Shown here in pieces: positions 54,056 through 61,835 of a stretch of 64,000 nt of DNA. Origin of the DNA: JAAYXS01 sp964550375 (lineage in GTDB: Bacteria; Planctomycetota; Phycisphaerae; UBA1845; Fen-1342). The translations under genes were made by a program, and so were the position numbers. The notes below the pieces were generated by a model. The model had not been told where the DNA came from and made no database searches. It saw only the letters and a program-made list of their open reading frames with translations. Numbering within the stretch: position 1 is the stretch's first letter; every line of letters begins with the position of its first letter. Location of the stretch: positions 8,350 to 72,349 of the forward strand of contig CAZJYX010000021.1 of the NCBI GenBank assembly GCA_964550375.1, written 5' to 3'.

Positions 54056-54253
54056 ATGGCGGAGAGAAAGACATTTCTGTTGCGGCTTCCCCCGGGGTTG
54101 TGGGAGGAGCTCCGCCGCTGGGCCGACGCCGACCTGCGAAGCGTGAACGGCCAGATCGAGTATCTGCTGCGCGAAGCCGTCCGACGGCGCCGCCGCGAGA
54201 AGGACGACAAGCACGTCCCCCCACCGACGAGCGACACTGACAAGTCGGCGTAG
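54056..54253 (+). CDS. Ribbon-helix-helix (Arc-type) DNA-binding protein
   Basis: A 65-residue protein with the Arc/MetJ pattern: a short strand (KTFLLRLPPGLWEELRRWAD) followed by two helices (LRSVNGQIEYLLREAVRRR) and a basic tail. Such proteins bind DNA as dimers and often act as antitoxins or phage-type repressors. In many genomes an Arc-like gene follows an SPFH gene; the meaning of that pairing is unclear. No toxin-like gene is adjacent. The right copy of the direct repeat begins five bases after its stop. Confidence 0.78.
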   Translation: MAERKTFLLRLPPGLWEELRRWADADLRSVNGQIEYLLREAVRRRRREKDDKHVPPPTSDTDKSA

Positions 54254-54257
54254 CCCA

Positions 54258-54365
54258 CGAGGCAACACAACGCGCCGAAGCACTGCGGGCCAGACGGCGG
54301 ACCAGCGGGTCTCAAGGGGTACGTTCCATGTGGCCCGCCTGGCGAAGCTAAGCCCCCCTGCCGCC
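54258..54365. repeat. Imperfect direct repeat, right copy
   Basis: This is the partner of 52653-52762, in the same orientation. It ends about 12 bases before the tRNA-like sequence, so the module carrying the SPFH and ribbon-helix-helix genes lies between a repeat copy and a tRNA-associated copy. Confidence 0.65.
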
Positions 54366-54641
54366 TCAGGCGGGAAAGCCACCGCGGGGACTCGAACCCC
54401 GAACCTGCGGTTTACAAAACAGCCTGGTGGCTCCGTAACCAACGAGTACGTCGATAGTTACAACGCCGCCGCCGACGGTGCAGGCAATACTGCCGGCAGT
54501 TGCGACGAGGCGAGCGTAACCACGCCTGCGCGGGCAGTCAACGACGCCGACCTCGCCGCGGTGGTGGCCGCTTGGCCGGCGCTGCCCGATGCGATCCGCC
54601 GAGCGGCGATGGCGCTGGTGAGCGCAGGGGGTGGCCAATGA
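54330..54641 (+). CDS. Small ORF over the tRNA-like region, possible integrase-tail relic
   Basis: The first half is antisense to the tRNA-like sequence and is probably not a real protein there. The second half (from about 54528) reads DADLAAVVAAWPALPDAI and RRAAMALV, which resembles the short tail found at the C-terminus of phage-type integrases and in small proteins beside them in planctomycetes. Its stop overlaps the next start by four bases (ATGA), so this end is likely a genuine coding end. A start within the frame could not be fixed. Confidence 0.35.
   Translation: MARLAKLSPPAASGGKATAGTRTPNLRFTKQPGGSVTNEYVDSYNAAADGAGNTAGSCDEASVTTPARAVNDADLAAVVAAWPALPDAIRRAAMALVSAGGGQ
54377..54449 (-). 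tRNA. tRNA-Thr(UGU)-like sequence, degenerate
   Basis: On the minus strand the T arm is perfect (CGGGG-TTCGAGT-CCCCG, 54401-54385). The anticodon arm has loop TTTGTAA, giving anticodon UGU for threonine, with four of five stem pairs. A five-base variable loop separates them. A D-loop-like GTTGGTTA lies near 54436-54443, but the linker to the anticodon stem is about five bases too long. The 5' strand of the acceptor does not pair with the 3' strand CGGTGGC; only an internal GCCACC (54431-54426) does. This is probably a decayed or partial tRNA gene, perhaps left by integration. Confidence 0.45.
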
Positions 54642-55255
54642 GGCGGCTCTGCGCGCACGCCGAGGCCCTCTGCCGCCGGTTGGCCCACGACGCAACCACG
54701 GGGCCGTTCTACGCCGTTTTGCGGGCCGACCTGCCGCCGGAGTATCAGGGCGGCTACGGGGGCGCCCTGGCGCTAACGTCGCGGCACCTGGACCTGATGC
54801 TCCGGCCGACGCTCAAACGCCAGCGCCGGTGGCGTGGCCGCGGGCCGGCGATCCTGCTGGACGCCGCCGAGATCGCTGCGCACAGCGCGAGGCTCATCCG
54901 GATCGCCCGCCGACGTACCTTCCCGGTCGTCGCTACCGGCGTCGTCCTGCATGAGCTCGCCCACATCATCAACGCGGGCCCGCGTGACGACGCTGAACCC
55001 GATGCGGGCCTCGTATAGTTCGGCCGGCTGGTGCTGGCCGCGGACCTGACCGGGAAGATCAACGCGACGAATGGCCCTCGCGCCGTCGTGCCCTGGCACG
55101 GCCACGAGGCGTCGTTCATTCGCATCGGGCTGCACCTGGCATACCGGGCAGAGGTGATCGACTACGCCGTCACGTACGCCGGCGTTCTCGAGGCCGCGAT
55201 GTGCGGGTTGCAGCTTCAACTCACACCCACCGTGGTCTGCGGTAATGCCAGTACG
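54638..55255 (+). pseudogene. Metallopeptidase-like protein with an internal amber stop and lost 3' end
   Basis: From ATG at 54638 the frame encodes 126 residues ending EPDAGLV and TAG at 55016-55018. The first part contains a zinc-peptidase-type motif, VVLHELAHIIN (HExxH). After the TAG the same frame continues without interruption (FGRLVLAADLTGK, then AVVPWHGHEASFIRIGLHLAYRA) to about 55255, where it runs into the antisense of atpG. This continuation looks like normal protein, so the TAG is probably a nonsense mutation. The family is known to me only as island-borne hypothetical proteins of planctomycetes. Confidence 0.55.
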
Positions 55256-55257
55256 CA

Positions 55258-56151
55258 TCATTTCCTTTCTACGCTCAGCGCTTCAAAGCCGGAGACGACG
55301 TCGAACAGTTCCTCGTCGATGGCACTCTGACGCAAACGATGGAATGTCCCATTGAGGTCCTCCAGCAATTCGTCGATGTTTGTGTCGGCGCGTTGCATCG
55401 CCGCCAGACGGCTAGCGTTCTCGCTCGCGAGGGATTCGGCGCACGCCCGGAAGAGCGACACGAAAAGATATTCACGGATGAGCGCGCGCAAGGTCGCGGT
55501 GCCACTACCCAAGACCTCGGGCAAGTTTCCCGTCGGCCAAGGAAGTCCGACCAGCTTCCATCGCCACTGTTCGTCCAGCGGTAGAAGTCGCTGATTGACG
55601 GGCGCATAAACTGCCCCGGACGTGGCACGGTTGTAGAACAAGTGGAGTTCGGTGTTTCCGCCCTGGCTGCGGCGCGTCTCGCTCTCCACGAGAATCTGCC
55701 CGACGAGCGGGGTAATGCCCTTCACAGAGTTTGGCACGGTGAAGAGTCCGATTGGCAGCACGCCCGCGTCCGCCAGGCGCGCATGAACGCGCTCACCGAC
55801 GGCCCAGACCTTGGGTTCGGCCGGCAGGGCCGCCAGCGTCTCGACCGCATGATCGGCCACCACATCGTTAAACTGGCCCACCAATCCCTGGTCCGAACCG
55901 AACACGACCGCGCCAATGGCGCCTGCAGCCGGTTGTCCTTTCCGCTGGGCCAACACGGGGGCCGTCCCGCTTTCCCGCAAGCACACGCTCAACCCCAACT
56001 CCGCCGTGCGATAGTAGTCGGCCAACGCGCGCACCGATTGCTCATATTGTCCAATGCTCGAGGCGGCCACGGCCTTCATCGTGCGGACGACGGATTGGAG
56101 ATCTCCGGCGCTACTGATCTTTCGGCGCAGACTCGCTGTGGTGTCGCTCAT
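55258..56151 (-). CDS. atpG: F-type (N-ATPase) ATP synthase subunit gamma
   Basis: A 297-residue rotor-shaft subunit. The N-terminal helix (MSDTTASLRRKISSAGDLQSVVRTMKAVAASSIGQYE) and the C-terminal helix (ASENASRLAAMQRADTNIDELL) form the coiled coil turning inside the alpha-beta ring. The middle has VVFGSDQGLVGQFND. It is the last gene of the N-ATPase operon. The start overlaps the stop of the hibernation-factor gene by four bases (ATGA). Only three bases separate its stop from the end of the metallopeptidase relic on the other strand. Confidence 0.93.
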   Translation of the reverse strand: MSDTTASLRRKISSAGDLQSVVRTMKAVAASSIGQYEQSVRALADYYRTAELGLSVCLRESGTAPVLAQRKGQPAAGAIGAVVFGSDQGLVGQFNDVVADHAVETLAALPAEPKVWAVGERVHARLADAGVLPIGLFTVPNSVKGITPLVGQILVESETRRSQGGNTELHLFYNRATSGAVYAPVNQRLLPLDEQWRWKLVGLPWPTGNLPEVLGSGTATLRALIREYLFVSLFRACAESLASENASRLAAMQRADTNIDELLEDLNGTFHRLRQSAIDEELFDVVSGFEALSVERK

Positions 56152-56525
56152 GGTTTCTCCTCGAGTTCCGGTTCAGGTGGGGATGGGTCAGGGTCTGTCC
56201 GGTGACTCTGTTGCTCGCGCAGCCGCCCGAGCGTGTGCTCAATCAAACTGGTCAACTTACCTGCGGCGGCGTCGACGGCTTGGTCCAAAGTCGCGGCCTG
56301 GTGCGTCACTGCGATGGGTTGACGGCCTTCGAGACGGGCTTCCATCATGCAACGTATGGCGTCATGGCCGCCCTTCTTGTCGCTGTTTTCGTCGCTCAGG
56401 TGGACCTCCACTCGTGTGATGTGATCGCTGAATCGGTTCAGGGCGCTCTCTACTGAGTTACGGAACTGATCAGCCAGCGCCTCGCACCCCTCAATATTAT
56501 GATCAGTGTTGATTTGGATCTGCAT
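56148..56525 (-). CDS. HPF/RaiA-family ribosome-associated protein
   Basis: A 125-residue protein with the fold of hibernation-promoting factors: a first strand MQIQINTDHNIEG, helix EALADQFRNSVESALNRFSDHI, strand RVEVHLSDENSDKKGG, and MMEARLEGRQPIAVTHQAATLDQAVDAAA. Such proteins bind the 30S decoding centre and keep idle ribosomes inactive. It lacks the extra C-terminal domain of long HPFs. The ATG at 56525 (GGAG upstream) is chosen over 56558. Its stop overlaps the start of atpG by four bases, a translational coupling between a ribosome factor and an ATPase subunit. A baeRF3 gene lies directly upstream. Confidence 0.85.
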   Translation of the reverse strand: MQIQINTDHNIEGCEALADQFRNSVESALNRFSDHITRVEVHLSDENSDKKGGHDAIRCMMEARLEGRQPIAVTHQAATLDQAVDAAAGKLTSLIEHTLGRLREQQSHRTDPDPSPPEPELEEKP

Positions 56526-56554
56526 GGTATTCTTTCTCCGTGAATGTGATTGGT

Positions 56555-57718
56555 TCAATATCGGTAAATAGCGGCCAGTCCCGTCTGTCCGGGCAATTGC
56601 TCGGCCGGAACGACCAGGGTCCGCCCGCCCATCCTCCCTACCAGTTCACTCAGATCGTCGAGCAGATCATCGACTTGCGGGTGGCTCAGGTCAGCAACTT
56701 CGACCTGCCCCGTCGAGCCGTCGAGCCGGCCGGCAATTTGGCGATCGGCCTCGATTAGGAGCGTGGCGACCCGTCCGTTGGCCGCCGCCTGGGCAACCTC
56801 CGCCAGGTCGTTACTGCCAAGCCCTTTGGACTTCGCCACGGCGAACTCGTCGGCCAGCGTAGCCAGCCGCGACCGATACTGCGGCTCTACAACTTGCCAG
56901 GCGCGTTCCCGAAGTTCATCGATCGGCTGGGCATCGGGATTGATCGAGAGTCCCTCTGCCAGCAAGAAGGGGTTATGGCTGACGCGGTGGAATAGATGAT
57001 GATGCTCCGGCAGGGCCGCAAGGATTAGCGGCAGGCCCGATGGCTGGGAATGGTGCTTGAGCACTGCGCGGTCGATGGCCCGAAAAAACCGCTCGGCGTC
57101 GATCTGCACCTCGTCCTTCTTCCCGCCGTGGCCGTGGTGCATGGGCGTGCCGGACCGACCGGCGCCGCCATAGGAAGCGACGGTCGAATGCGGATCGGTC
57201 AGTCCTTCGCCCAGCGCCTCGGTGATCGTCCGCGGGACGCCCGGTGCCGGGTCGATCTCGTCGAGCACGTTGTGGTCTCCCTCGAAGAGTTGGATCTTGC
57301 GCAGGCTCAGCCCAAGAACCTGATAACGATCGACCGATTGCAGAAAGCGTCGCAAGGGCTTGGTGTGAAAGCTGTCGGCCACAACGGCCAATTCCGCGAC
57401 CGGCCGCTGAAGCTGGAACACTCGAAACAAGCCCGGCCCGCCCAGCACGGCCAGGCCACCCAGGGTGTGGGTCCAGAAGTCATGATCGTGGGCGAGGGCT
57501 TCAAAAGGTTCCAGCAGGAGTCGGGCCTCGACGGCCGGATACTTCTGCCGGAGGGATGTCTCCAGCTCCTTTACGAGATTGCGAAACCGCATCGGGTCCT
57601 GCTGATTCTCTGGATGGCGCCGACAGGTCGGCTGGTAAAGCGAGAGGCACGGCGGCTCGTGAGCTGATTCCAGCTCGACCAGTGAGTCATTGGTGAGTAA
57701 AGCCCTCTCTTGTGTCAT
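56555..57718 (-). CDS. baeRF3-type protein (bacterial relative of archaeo-eukaryotic release factor)
   Basis: A 387-residue protein whose sequence style fits the baeRF3 family: CLSLYQPTCRRHPENQQDPMRF at the start, HHGHGGKKDEVQIDAERFFR and LPLILAALPEHHHLFHRVSHN in the middle, and VVPAEQLPGQTGLAAIYRY at the end. Family members share the eRF1/Pelota fold but lack the GGQ peptide-release motif, and none is seen here. They are proposed to act in ribosome rescue or release. It lies 47 bases after atpA and 29 bases before the HPF-like gene on the same strand, inside the ATPase operon. Confidence 0.8.
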   Translation of the reverse strand: MTQERALLTNDSLVELESAHEPPCLSLYQPTCRRHPENQQDPMRFRNLVKELETSLRQKYPAVEARLLLEPFEALAHDHDFWTHTLGGLAVLGGPGLFRVFQLQRPVAELAVVADSFHTKPLRRFLQSVDRYQVLGLSLRKIQLFEGDHNVLDEIDPAPGVPRTITEALGEGLTDPHSTVASYGGAGRSGTPMHHGHGGKKDEVQIDAERFFRAIDRAVLKHHSQPSGLPLILAALPEHHHLFHRVSHNPFLLAEGLSINPDAQPIDELRERAWQVVEPQYRSRLATLADEFAVAKSKGLGSNDLAEVAQAAANGRVATLLIEADRQIAGRLDGSTGQVEVADLSHPQVDDLLDDLSELVGRMGGRTLVVPAEQLPGQTGLAAIYRY

Positions 57719-57765
57719 CCTGTGCTTCCTTTCGTGATTCAGCCAGGCCCAGTCTCATGCTTGGG

Positions 57766-59373
57766 CTAGGACTGTGGTTCGGTTCTGTGTTCAGATTCCG
57801 GTTGCTCTGTGGCTTTCTTTTCAGGATCAGACTCGGAGCCTGGCTCGGGCGAGAACTCCCTGAGCGATTCGCGAGCGATGTCAGTAATCGCTTCGCGATC
57901 CTCGTCGCTCAACTTCTCGGCGGTATCCAGTCGCTCGCGCACCTCCGCCGGGATATCCGCCGCCGCCTCGCGCAGGGCGTGCTCGGCGTCCGTCATCTGG
58001 TCAATCGGCACCGAGTCGAAGAGGTCCGCGGTCAAGGCCAGCAGCACGGCGATCTGCGCGGGTACGGAAACCGGCGCGAATTCCGGCTGTTTGAGGCAGG
58101 CGCGAATTCGCCGTCCGTGCTCGATGATCTTGCGGGTGTCCTCATCCAGGCGGGCGCCGAAGCGGGAAAAGGTCTCGAGTTCCTCGAATTGGGCATAGGC
58201 GAGCTTGAGGTCGCCCGCCACGGCGCGGTAGGCCGCGCGTTGCGCTTTACCGCCAACGCGCGAAACGGATTTGCCGACATCGACCGCGGGCAGCACGCCC
58301 AATTCGAACAGCGACGGCGAGAGGTAGACCTGCCCGTCCGTGATGGAAATCAGGTTAGTCGGAATGTAGGCGGAGATGTTCTGCGCTTCAGTTTCGATGA
58401 TGGGCAGCGCGGTGAGCGAGCCGCCGCCGAGTGCCTCGCGCAAGTGCGTTGCGCGCTCCAGCAGCCGCGAGTGAATATAGAAGATGTCGCCGGGAAACGC
58501 TTCGCGCCCGGGCGGACGGCGCAGCAAGAGAGAGATTTCGCGATAGGCGCGGGCGTGATGGGTGAGATCGTCGTAGACGATCAGCACGTCGCGACCCGCT
58601 TCCATGAAAAACTCCGCGATGCTGGTCCCGGCGTATGGAGCGATGTAGGCGAGACCTGGTGGGTCGTTGCCCTCGGTCACGACCACGACGGTGTAGTCCA
58701 TTGCGCCCTTCTCCCGCAAGATGGCCACGGTCTTCGCCACTGCGGAAGCGCGCTGACCGATGGCACAGTAGACACACAGGACATTCTGGCCGCGCTGGCT
58801 GAGGATGGTGTCGATCGCAACGGCGGTTTTGCCTGTCTGCCGGTCCCCCAGAATCAACTCGCGCTGGCCCCGCCCTATGGGAATGAGCGCATCGACGACT
58901 TTGAGGCCGGTCTGGAGCGGCACGGTGACGGGCGCGCGGTCCATGATGGGTGCGGCGGGGCGTTCGATGGGCAAGCGCTCCTCGGTGGTCACCAGCCCAT
59001 TGTTATCAAGTGGCCGACCGAGCGGGTCGATGACGCGTCCCAGCAATCCGTCGCCCACGGCTACGTCCATAACCCGGCCCGTGCGCTCGGCTTCATCGCC
59101 TGCGTGCAGATGCCAGTATTCGCCGAGCAGCACGACGCCGACTTCGTCCTCGTCCACGTTGAACGCGATGCCGAACACGCCGCCGGGAAACTCCACCAGC
59201 TCGTCAAAGCCCACGCCGGGAAGTCCGGAAACCCGGGCAATGCCCGTGGAGACGCTGATGATCGTGCCTACCTCGTGCGGCGTCAGTTGCGGCGTGAAGG
59301 CTCCCCGCACGTCGCTTATGCCAGCAAACGTGCGGTCGAGGACACTCTGCAAGCTTTCAGGCGCAGTGTTCAT
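57766..59373 (-). CDS. atpA: F-type (N-ATPase) ATP synthase subunit alpha
   Basis: A 535-residue non-catalytic nucleotide-binding subunit. Landmarks are TIISVSTGIARVSGLPGV, the P-loop GDRQTGKTAVAID, VYCAIGQRASAVA and YTVVVVTEGNDPPGL, and the alpha signature near SLLLRRPPGREAFPGDIFY. The last 30 residues are acidic and Glu/Pro-rich, an extension not usual in ordinary AtpA. The start overlaps the atpF stop by four bases. In classical N-ATPase operons atpG follows directly; here two ribosome-related genes intervene. Confidence 0.95.
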   Translation of the reverse strand: MNTAPESLQSVLDRTFAGISDVRGAFTPQLTPHEVGTIISVSTGIARVSGLPGVGFDELVEFPGGVFGIAFNVDEDEVGVVLLGEYWHLHAGDEAERTGRVMDVAVGDGLLGRVIDPLGRPLDNNGLVTTEERLPIERPAAPIMDRAPVTVPLQTGLKVVDALIPIGRGQRELILGDRQTGKTAVAIDTILSQRGQNVLCVYCAIGQRASAVAKTVAILREKGAMDYTVVVVTEGNDPPGLAYIAPYAGTSIAEFFMEAGRDVLIVYDDLTHHARAYREISLLLRRPPGREAFPGDIFYIHSRLLERATHLREALGGGSLTALPIIETEAQNISAYIPTNLISITDGQVYLSPSLFELGVLPAVDVGKSVSRVGGKAQRAAYRAVAGDLKLAYAQFEELETFSRFGARLDEDTRKIIEHGRRIRACLKQPEFAPVSVPAQIAVLLALTADLFDSVPIDQMTDAEHALREAAADIPAEVRERLDTAEKLSDEDREAITDIARESLREFSPEPGSESDPEKKATEQPESEHRTEPQS

Positions 59374-60191
59374 TGGCTCTTCGTTTCGGGCTTAGGTTCT
59401 TCAACTTTAGGCTCGGCCTCGGCTTCGGGTGTGCCCTTCTCCTTCAGAAGTTCGGCGACACCCTTTTCCAGCGACGCGAGGTAATTCGCGATGCTCCAGG
59501 CCACTTTTTGTCCATTCGCGGTGAGTTCGATCCCGCTCACCACGTCCGGCGCGGTTTGGAACCGGACGTGGACTTCAGCCGAGAAGGTTTCGTTGAGCGC
59601 ATTTTGTATCGCTGCGCGTTGCTCCACAGGCAGGTCAAAGGCGCTACGCACGAGCGCGGGGGCAGAGGCTGTCTTGAGGGCCTCGGCGAGGACTGCCTTC
59701 GCCTCGGCGTCCATCTCTCGCAAGCGGCGAGTAAACACCTCGCCCAGGTGTTCTTCCAGACTCGTCGTGGCGAGATCCGTCAGCGCCTTTCGCGCGATGG
59801 CAAACACTTCCTGCTGCGTCCGGCGACTGATGGTTTGGTTTAGGTTACGGGCTTCATTTCTCAGCGCTTCCTGTCGCTTGGCACTCAAGGCGTCGGCCGC
59901 CTGCCGCGCTTCGTCGAGGAGCCGCTGACGTTCGGCTCTTGCCTCGTCCGTCGCCTTGCTCACGAGCGCGGCGCGCTGCTGGTCGAACTCCTCGTTCTTG
60001 TGCTGGAACTCGTCGCGCTCCTTTTGGGCTTCAGCCTTCTTCGCGTCGGCATCAGCGAGTTCCGTAGCGATCCGCTTCTCCCGCGCGTCGATGGCGTGGA
60101 GGATGGGCTTGTAAAGAAAACGCTTCAGCAACCATACCAGGATGAGAAAGTTGAGTGCCTGTGCTCCGACGGTGAACCAATCGATTAACAT
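59370..60191 (-). CDS. atpF: N-ATPase subunit b with delta-like C-terminal part
   Basis: A 273-residue stator subunit, much longer than the usual 155-170-residue b subunit. One N-terminal helix (WFTVGAQALNFLILVWLLKRFLY) is followed by a long charged coiled coil. From about residue 150 the sequence resembles the C-terminal part of subunit delta (AFDLPVEQRAAIQNALNETF, VVSGIELTANGQKVAWSI). The operon has no separate atpH, so this protein probably carries both functions, as proposed for N-ATPases. The tail is rich in Glu, Pro and Lys. Confidence 0.9.
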   Translation of the reverse strand: MLIDWFTVGAQALNFLILVWLLKRFLYKPILHAIDAREKRIATELADADAKKAEAQKERDEFQHKNEEFDQQRAALVSKATDEARAERQRLLDEARQAADALSAKRQEALRNEARNLNQTISRRTQQEVFAIARKALTDLATTSLEEHLGEVFTRRLREMDAEAKAVLAEALKTASAPALVRSAFDLPVEQRAAIQNALNETFSAEVHVRFQTAPDVVSGIELTANGQKVAWSIANYLASLEKGVAELLKEKGTPEAEAEPKVEEPKPETKSQ

Positions 60192-60195
60192 GGGT

Positions 60196-60477
60196 TCACT
60201 TTCCTGCAGCTTGAGCGATGACGTGGTTCCAGAATGGGTTGGCGAAGATGAGAATCATCGAGACCACGAAGCAATAGATGGCCGTGGACTCGATCATCGC
60301 CAGACCAACAAACAGGGTCCGCGTGATGGTGGCGGAGGCGTCGGGCTGCTGAGCCAGCGAATTCAGCGCCGTCGCGACCGCTCGCCCTTCGCCCAGCGCC
60401 GGGGCCATGGTGCCAAACCCGGTGGTGATGCCGGCGGTGACGATTGAGGCAACTGCGATGATGGTCATGTTATCCAT
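60196..60477 (-). CDS. atpE: N-ATPase subunit c with Na+-type ligands
   Basis: A 93-residue hairpin of two hydrophobic helices forming the rotor ring. Helix 1 carries an acidic residue (PALGEGRA) where Na+-dependent c subunits have Gln. Helix 2 has AMIESTAIY, giving the Glu-Ser-Thr and Tyr ligands of the Na+ site. The double-carboxylate pattern is the mark of N-ATPases and points to Na+ translocation (inference from motif). AAAGGA lies before the ATG. It is followed by atpF after four bases. Confidence 0.94.
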   Translation of the reverse strand: MDNMTIIAVASIVTAGITTGFGTMAPALGEGRAVATALNSLAQQPDASATITRTLFVGLAMIESTAIYCFVVSMILIFANPFWNHVIAQAAGK

Positions 60478-60492
60478 GTGTCTGTCCTTTGG

Positions 60493-61203
60493 TTATTGCG
60501 TTGCTGCTTCACGTGTGGGTGCGACATCAGGCGCGGGCTTGCGCGTGCGCGTGGCGGCGGCGATGTAAACCGCGGCCAGGATGCTGAATATGTAGGCCTG
60601 CACCATCCCAGTGAGCAGACCGAGCGCCGTCATGACGATCGGAAAGATGAAGGGCGTGATGGTCAGCAGAATACCAATAATCATCGCCCCGCTCATCATG
60701 TTGCCGAACAGGCGCACGGCCAGGGCCAGCGAACGGGAGATTTCGCTGATGATATTGAACGGCAGCATGATGAACGTCGGCTGCACGTAGGACTTGAGAT
60801 AGCTGCCCACGCCCTGTTCCTCGATGCCGAAAAGCGGCACGGCCACAAACACGCACAGCGCGAGTGCCGCGGTGGTCGAGAGCGAAGCCGTCGGCGGCTC
60901 GTAGCCGGGAATGATGGTGCAGAGGCTGGCCGCGGCGACGAACAGGAAGAGCGTGCCCAGAAAGCCGAGATACTTCTTCGGGCGGTGAAGCCCCACCTCT
61001 TCGATTTGCTTCTCGATAGCGGTGACGACGATTTCCAGCAGGTTCTGCCAGCGGGAACGTTGCAGGCCCGTGGAGAGTTTGCGCGTAATGAGTTTTGAAC
61101 CGACGGCCAGCACGAGCATCAGTCCCCACGTGAACACAAGGGTGGCGTTGAGTTTGAGAAACCCGTGCTGCCAGAAGATCATCTGATCGGGACTAAGGCG
61201 CAT
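60493..61203 (-). CDS. atpB: N-ATPase subunit a
   Basis: A 236-residue stator membrane subunit that forms the ion half-channels. The essential Arg lies in SRSLALAVRLFGNMMSGAM. Five or six hydrophobic helices are visible, ending MVQAYIFSILAAVYI, the family-typical last helix. Length is normal for the N-type. Its ATG overlaps the end of atpR by 11 bases, so these are co-translated. Confidence 0.94.
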   Translation of the reverse strand: MRLSPDQMIFWQHGFLKLNATLVFTWGLMLVLAVGSKLITRKLSTGLQRSRWQNLLEIVVTAIEKQIEEVGLHRPKKYLGFLGTLFLFVAAASLCTIIPGYEPPTASLSTTAALALCVFVAVPLFGIEEQGVGSYLKSYVQPTFIMLPFNIISEISRSLALAVRLFGNMMSGAMIIGILLTITPFIFPIVMTALGLLTGMVQAYIFSILAAVYIAAATRTRKPAPDVAPTREAATQ

Positions 61204-61507
61204 GGCTGGCCTCCCTCACTGGGGGGTTGTGGTGCTCGACGGGCGGCCTGGAAAGCCGCGTCACGATGAAACGCGCGGTGACGAATCCGAGCAGACAGGC
61301 TACCAGGCGCTCCCAATGACCGCCCGAAACAAGGTAAAATCCACCGAGGATGATACCGGTCCGCAATAGCATGCTACCTAGAAACCAAGTCGCCGGATGT
61401 TTGGACAACACGCCCTTGCGGACGGTCCACCACAGGCCGCCGAAGAAGATCGCGCCGAGCAAGAGGCCCACTACCAACGCAAGTGCCAAAGTCACAAGTT
61501 CATTCAT
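61193..61507 (-). CDS. atpR: N-ATPase subunit AtpR
   Basis: A 104-residue membrane protein found only in N-ATPase operons. Three hydrophobic helices are visible (LVTLALALVVGLLLGAIFFG, then LGSMLLRTGIILGGFYLV and LVACLLGFVTARFIV). A conserved Arg in the middle helix (LLRTG) is proposed to contact the c-ring Glu. The ATG at 61507 has AGGAGG six bases upstream and overlaps the atpQ stop. Confidence 0.9.
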   Translation of the reverse strand: MNELVTLALALVVGLLLGAIFFGGLWWTVRKGVLSKHPATWFLGSMLLRTGIILGGFYLVSGGHWERLVACLLGFVTARFIVTRLSRPPVEHHNPPVREASHAP

Positions 61508-61835
61508 CGCCATCCTCCTGTTCGTCCCGCATCGCCTTGTCTTCCTTGGCAACCCAATGCCACGCATTCAAACAACCAATCGCGAGCCCGGCAGCCAAGA
61601 GCGCCAGCGTCCAGGAATAGGCTCCCGGATGGCGCTGGTCCAACCAGCGACCGAGCGCTGCGCCAAGCAGCGTCGGTACGACCACCGACCAGCCGATGAG
61701 CCCCATCATGCCCAGGCCAAACCAGACGCCCCGCGTGGAGTTCCGCCGCGCCTTGAGCTTGCGCGCCGCCTTCGCCCCGACCTGCCCAGCGAAGGTCGGC
61801 TCGATCTTAGAGGTGTTCTTTGGCTTGTCATTCAT
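61500..61835 (-). CDS. atpQ: N-ATPase subunit AtpQ (AtpI-like)
   Basis: A 111-residue protein related to AtpI. A basic N-terminal tail (KAARKLKARRNS) leads into two helices (WFGLGMMGLIGWSVVVPTLLG and WTLALLAAGLAIGCLNAWHWV) and an acidic end. AtpI-like proteins help assemble the c-ring. The start overlaps the atpC stop by eight bases. Confidence 0.88.
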   Translation of the reverse strand: MNDKPKNTSKIEPTFAGQVGAKAARKLKARRNSTRGVWFGLGMMGLIGWSVVVPTLLGAALGRWLDQRHPGAYSWTLALLAAGLAIGCLNAWHWVAKEDKAMRDEQEDGDE

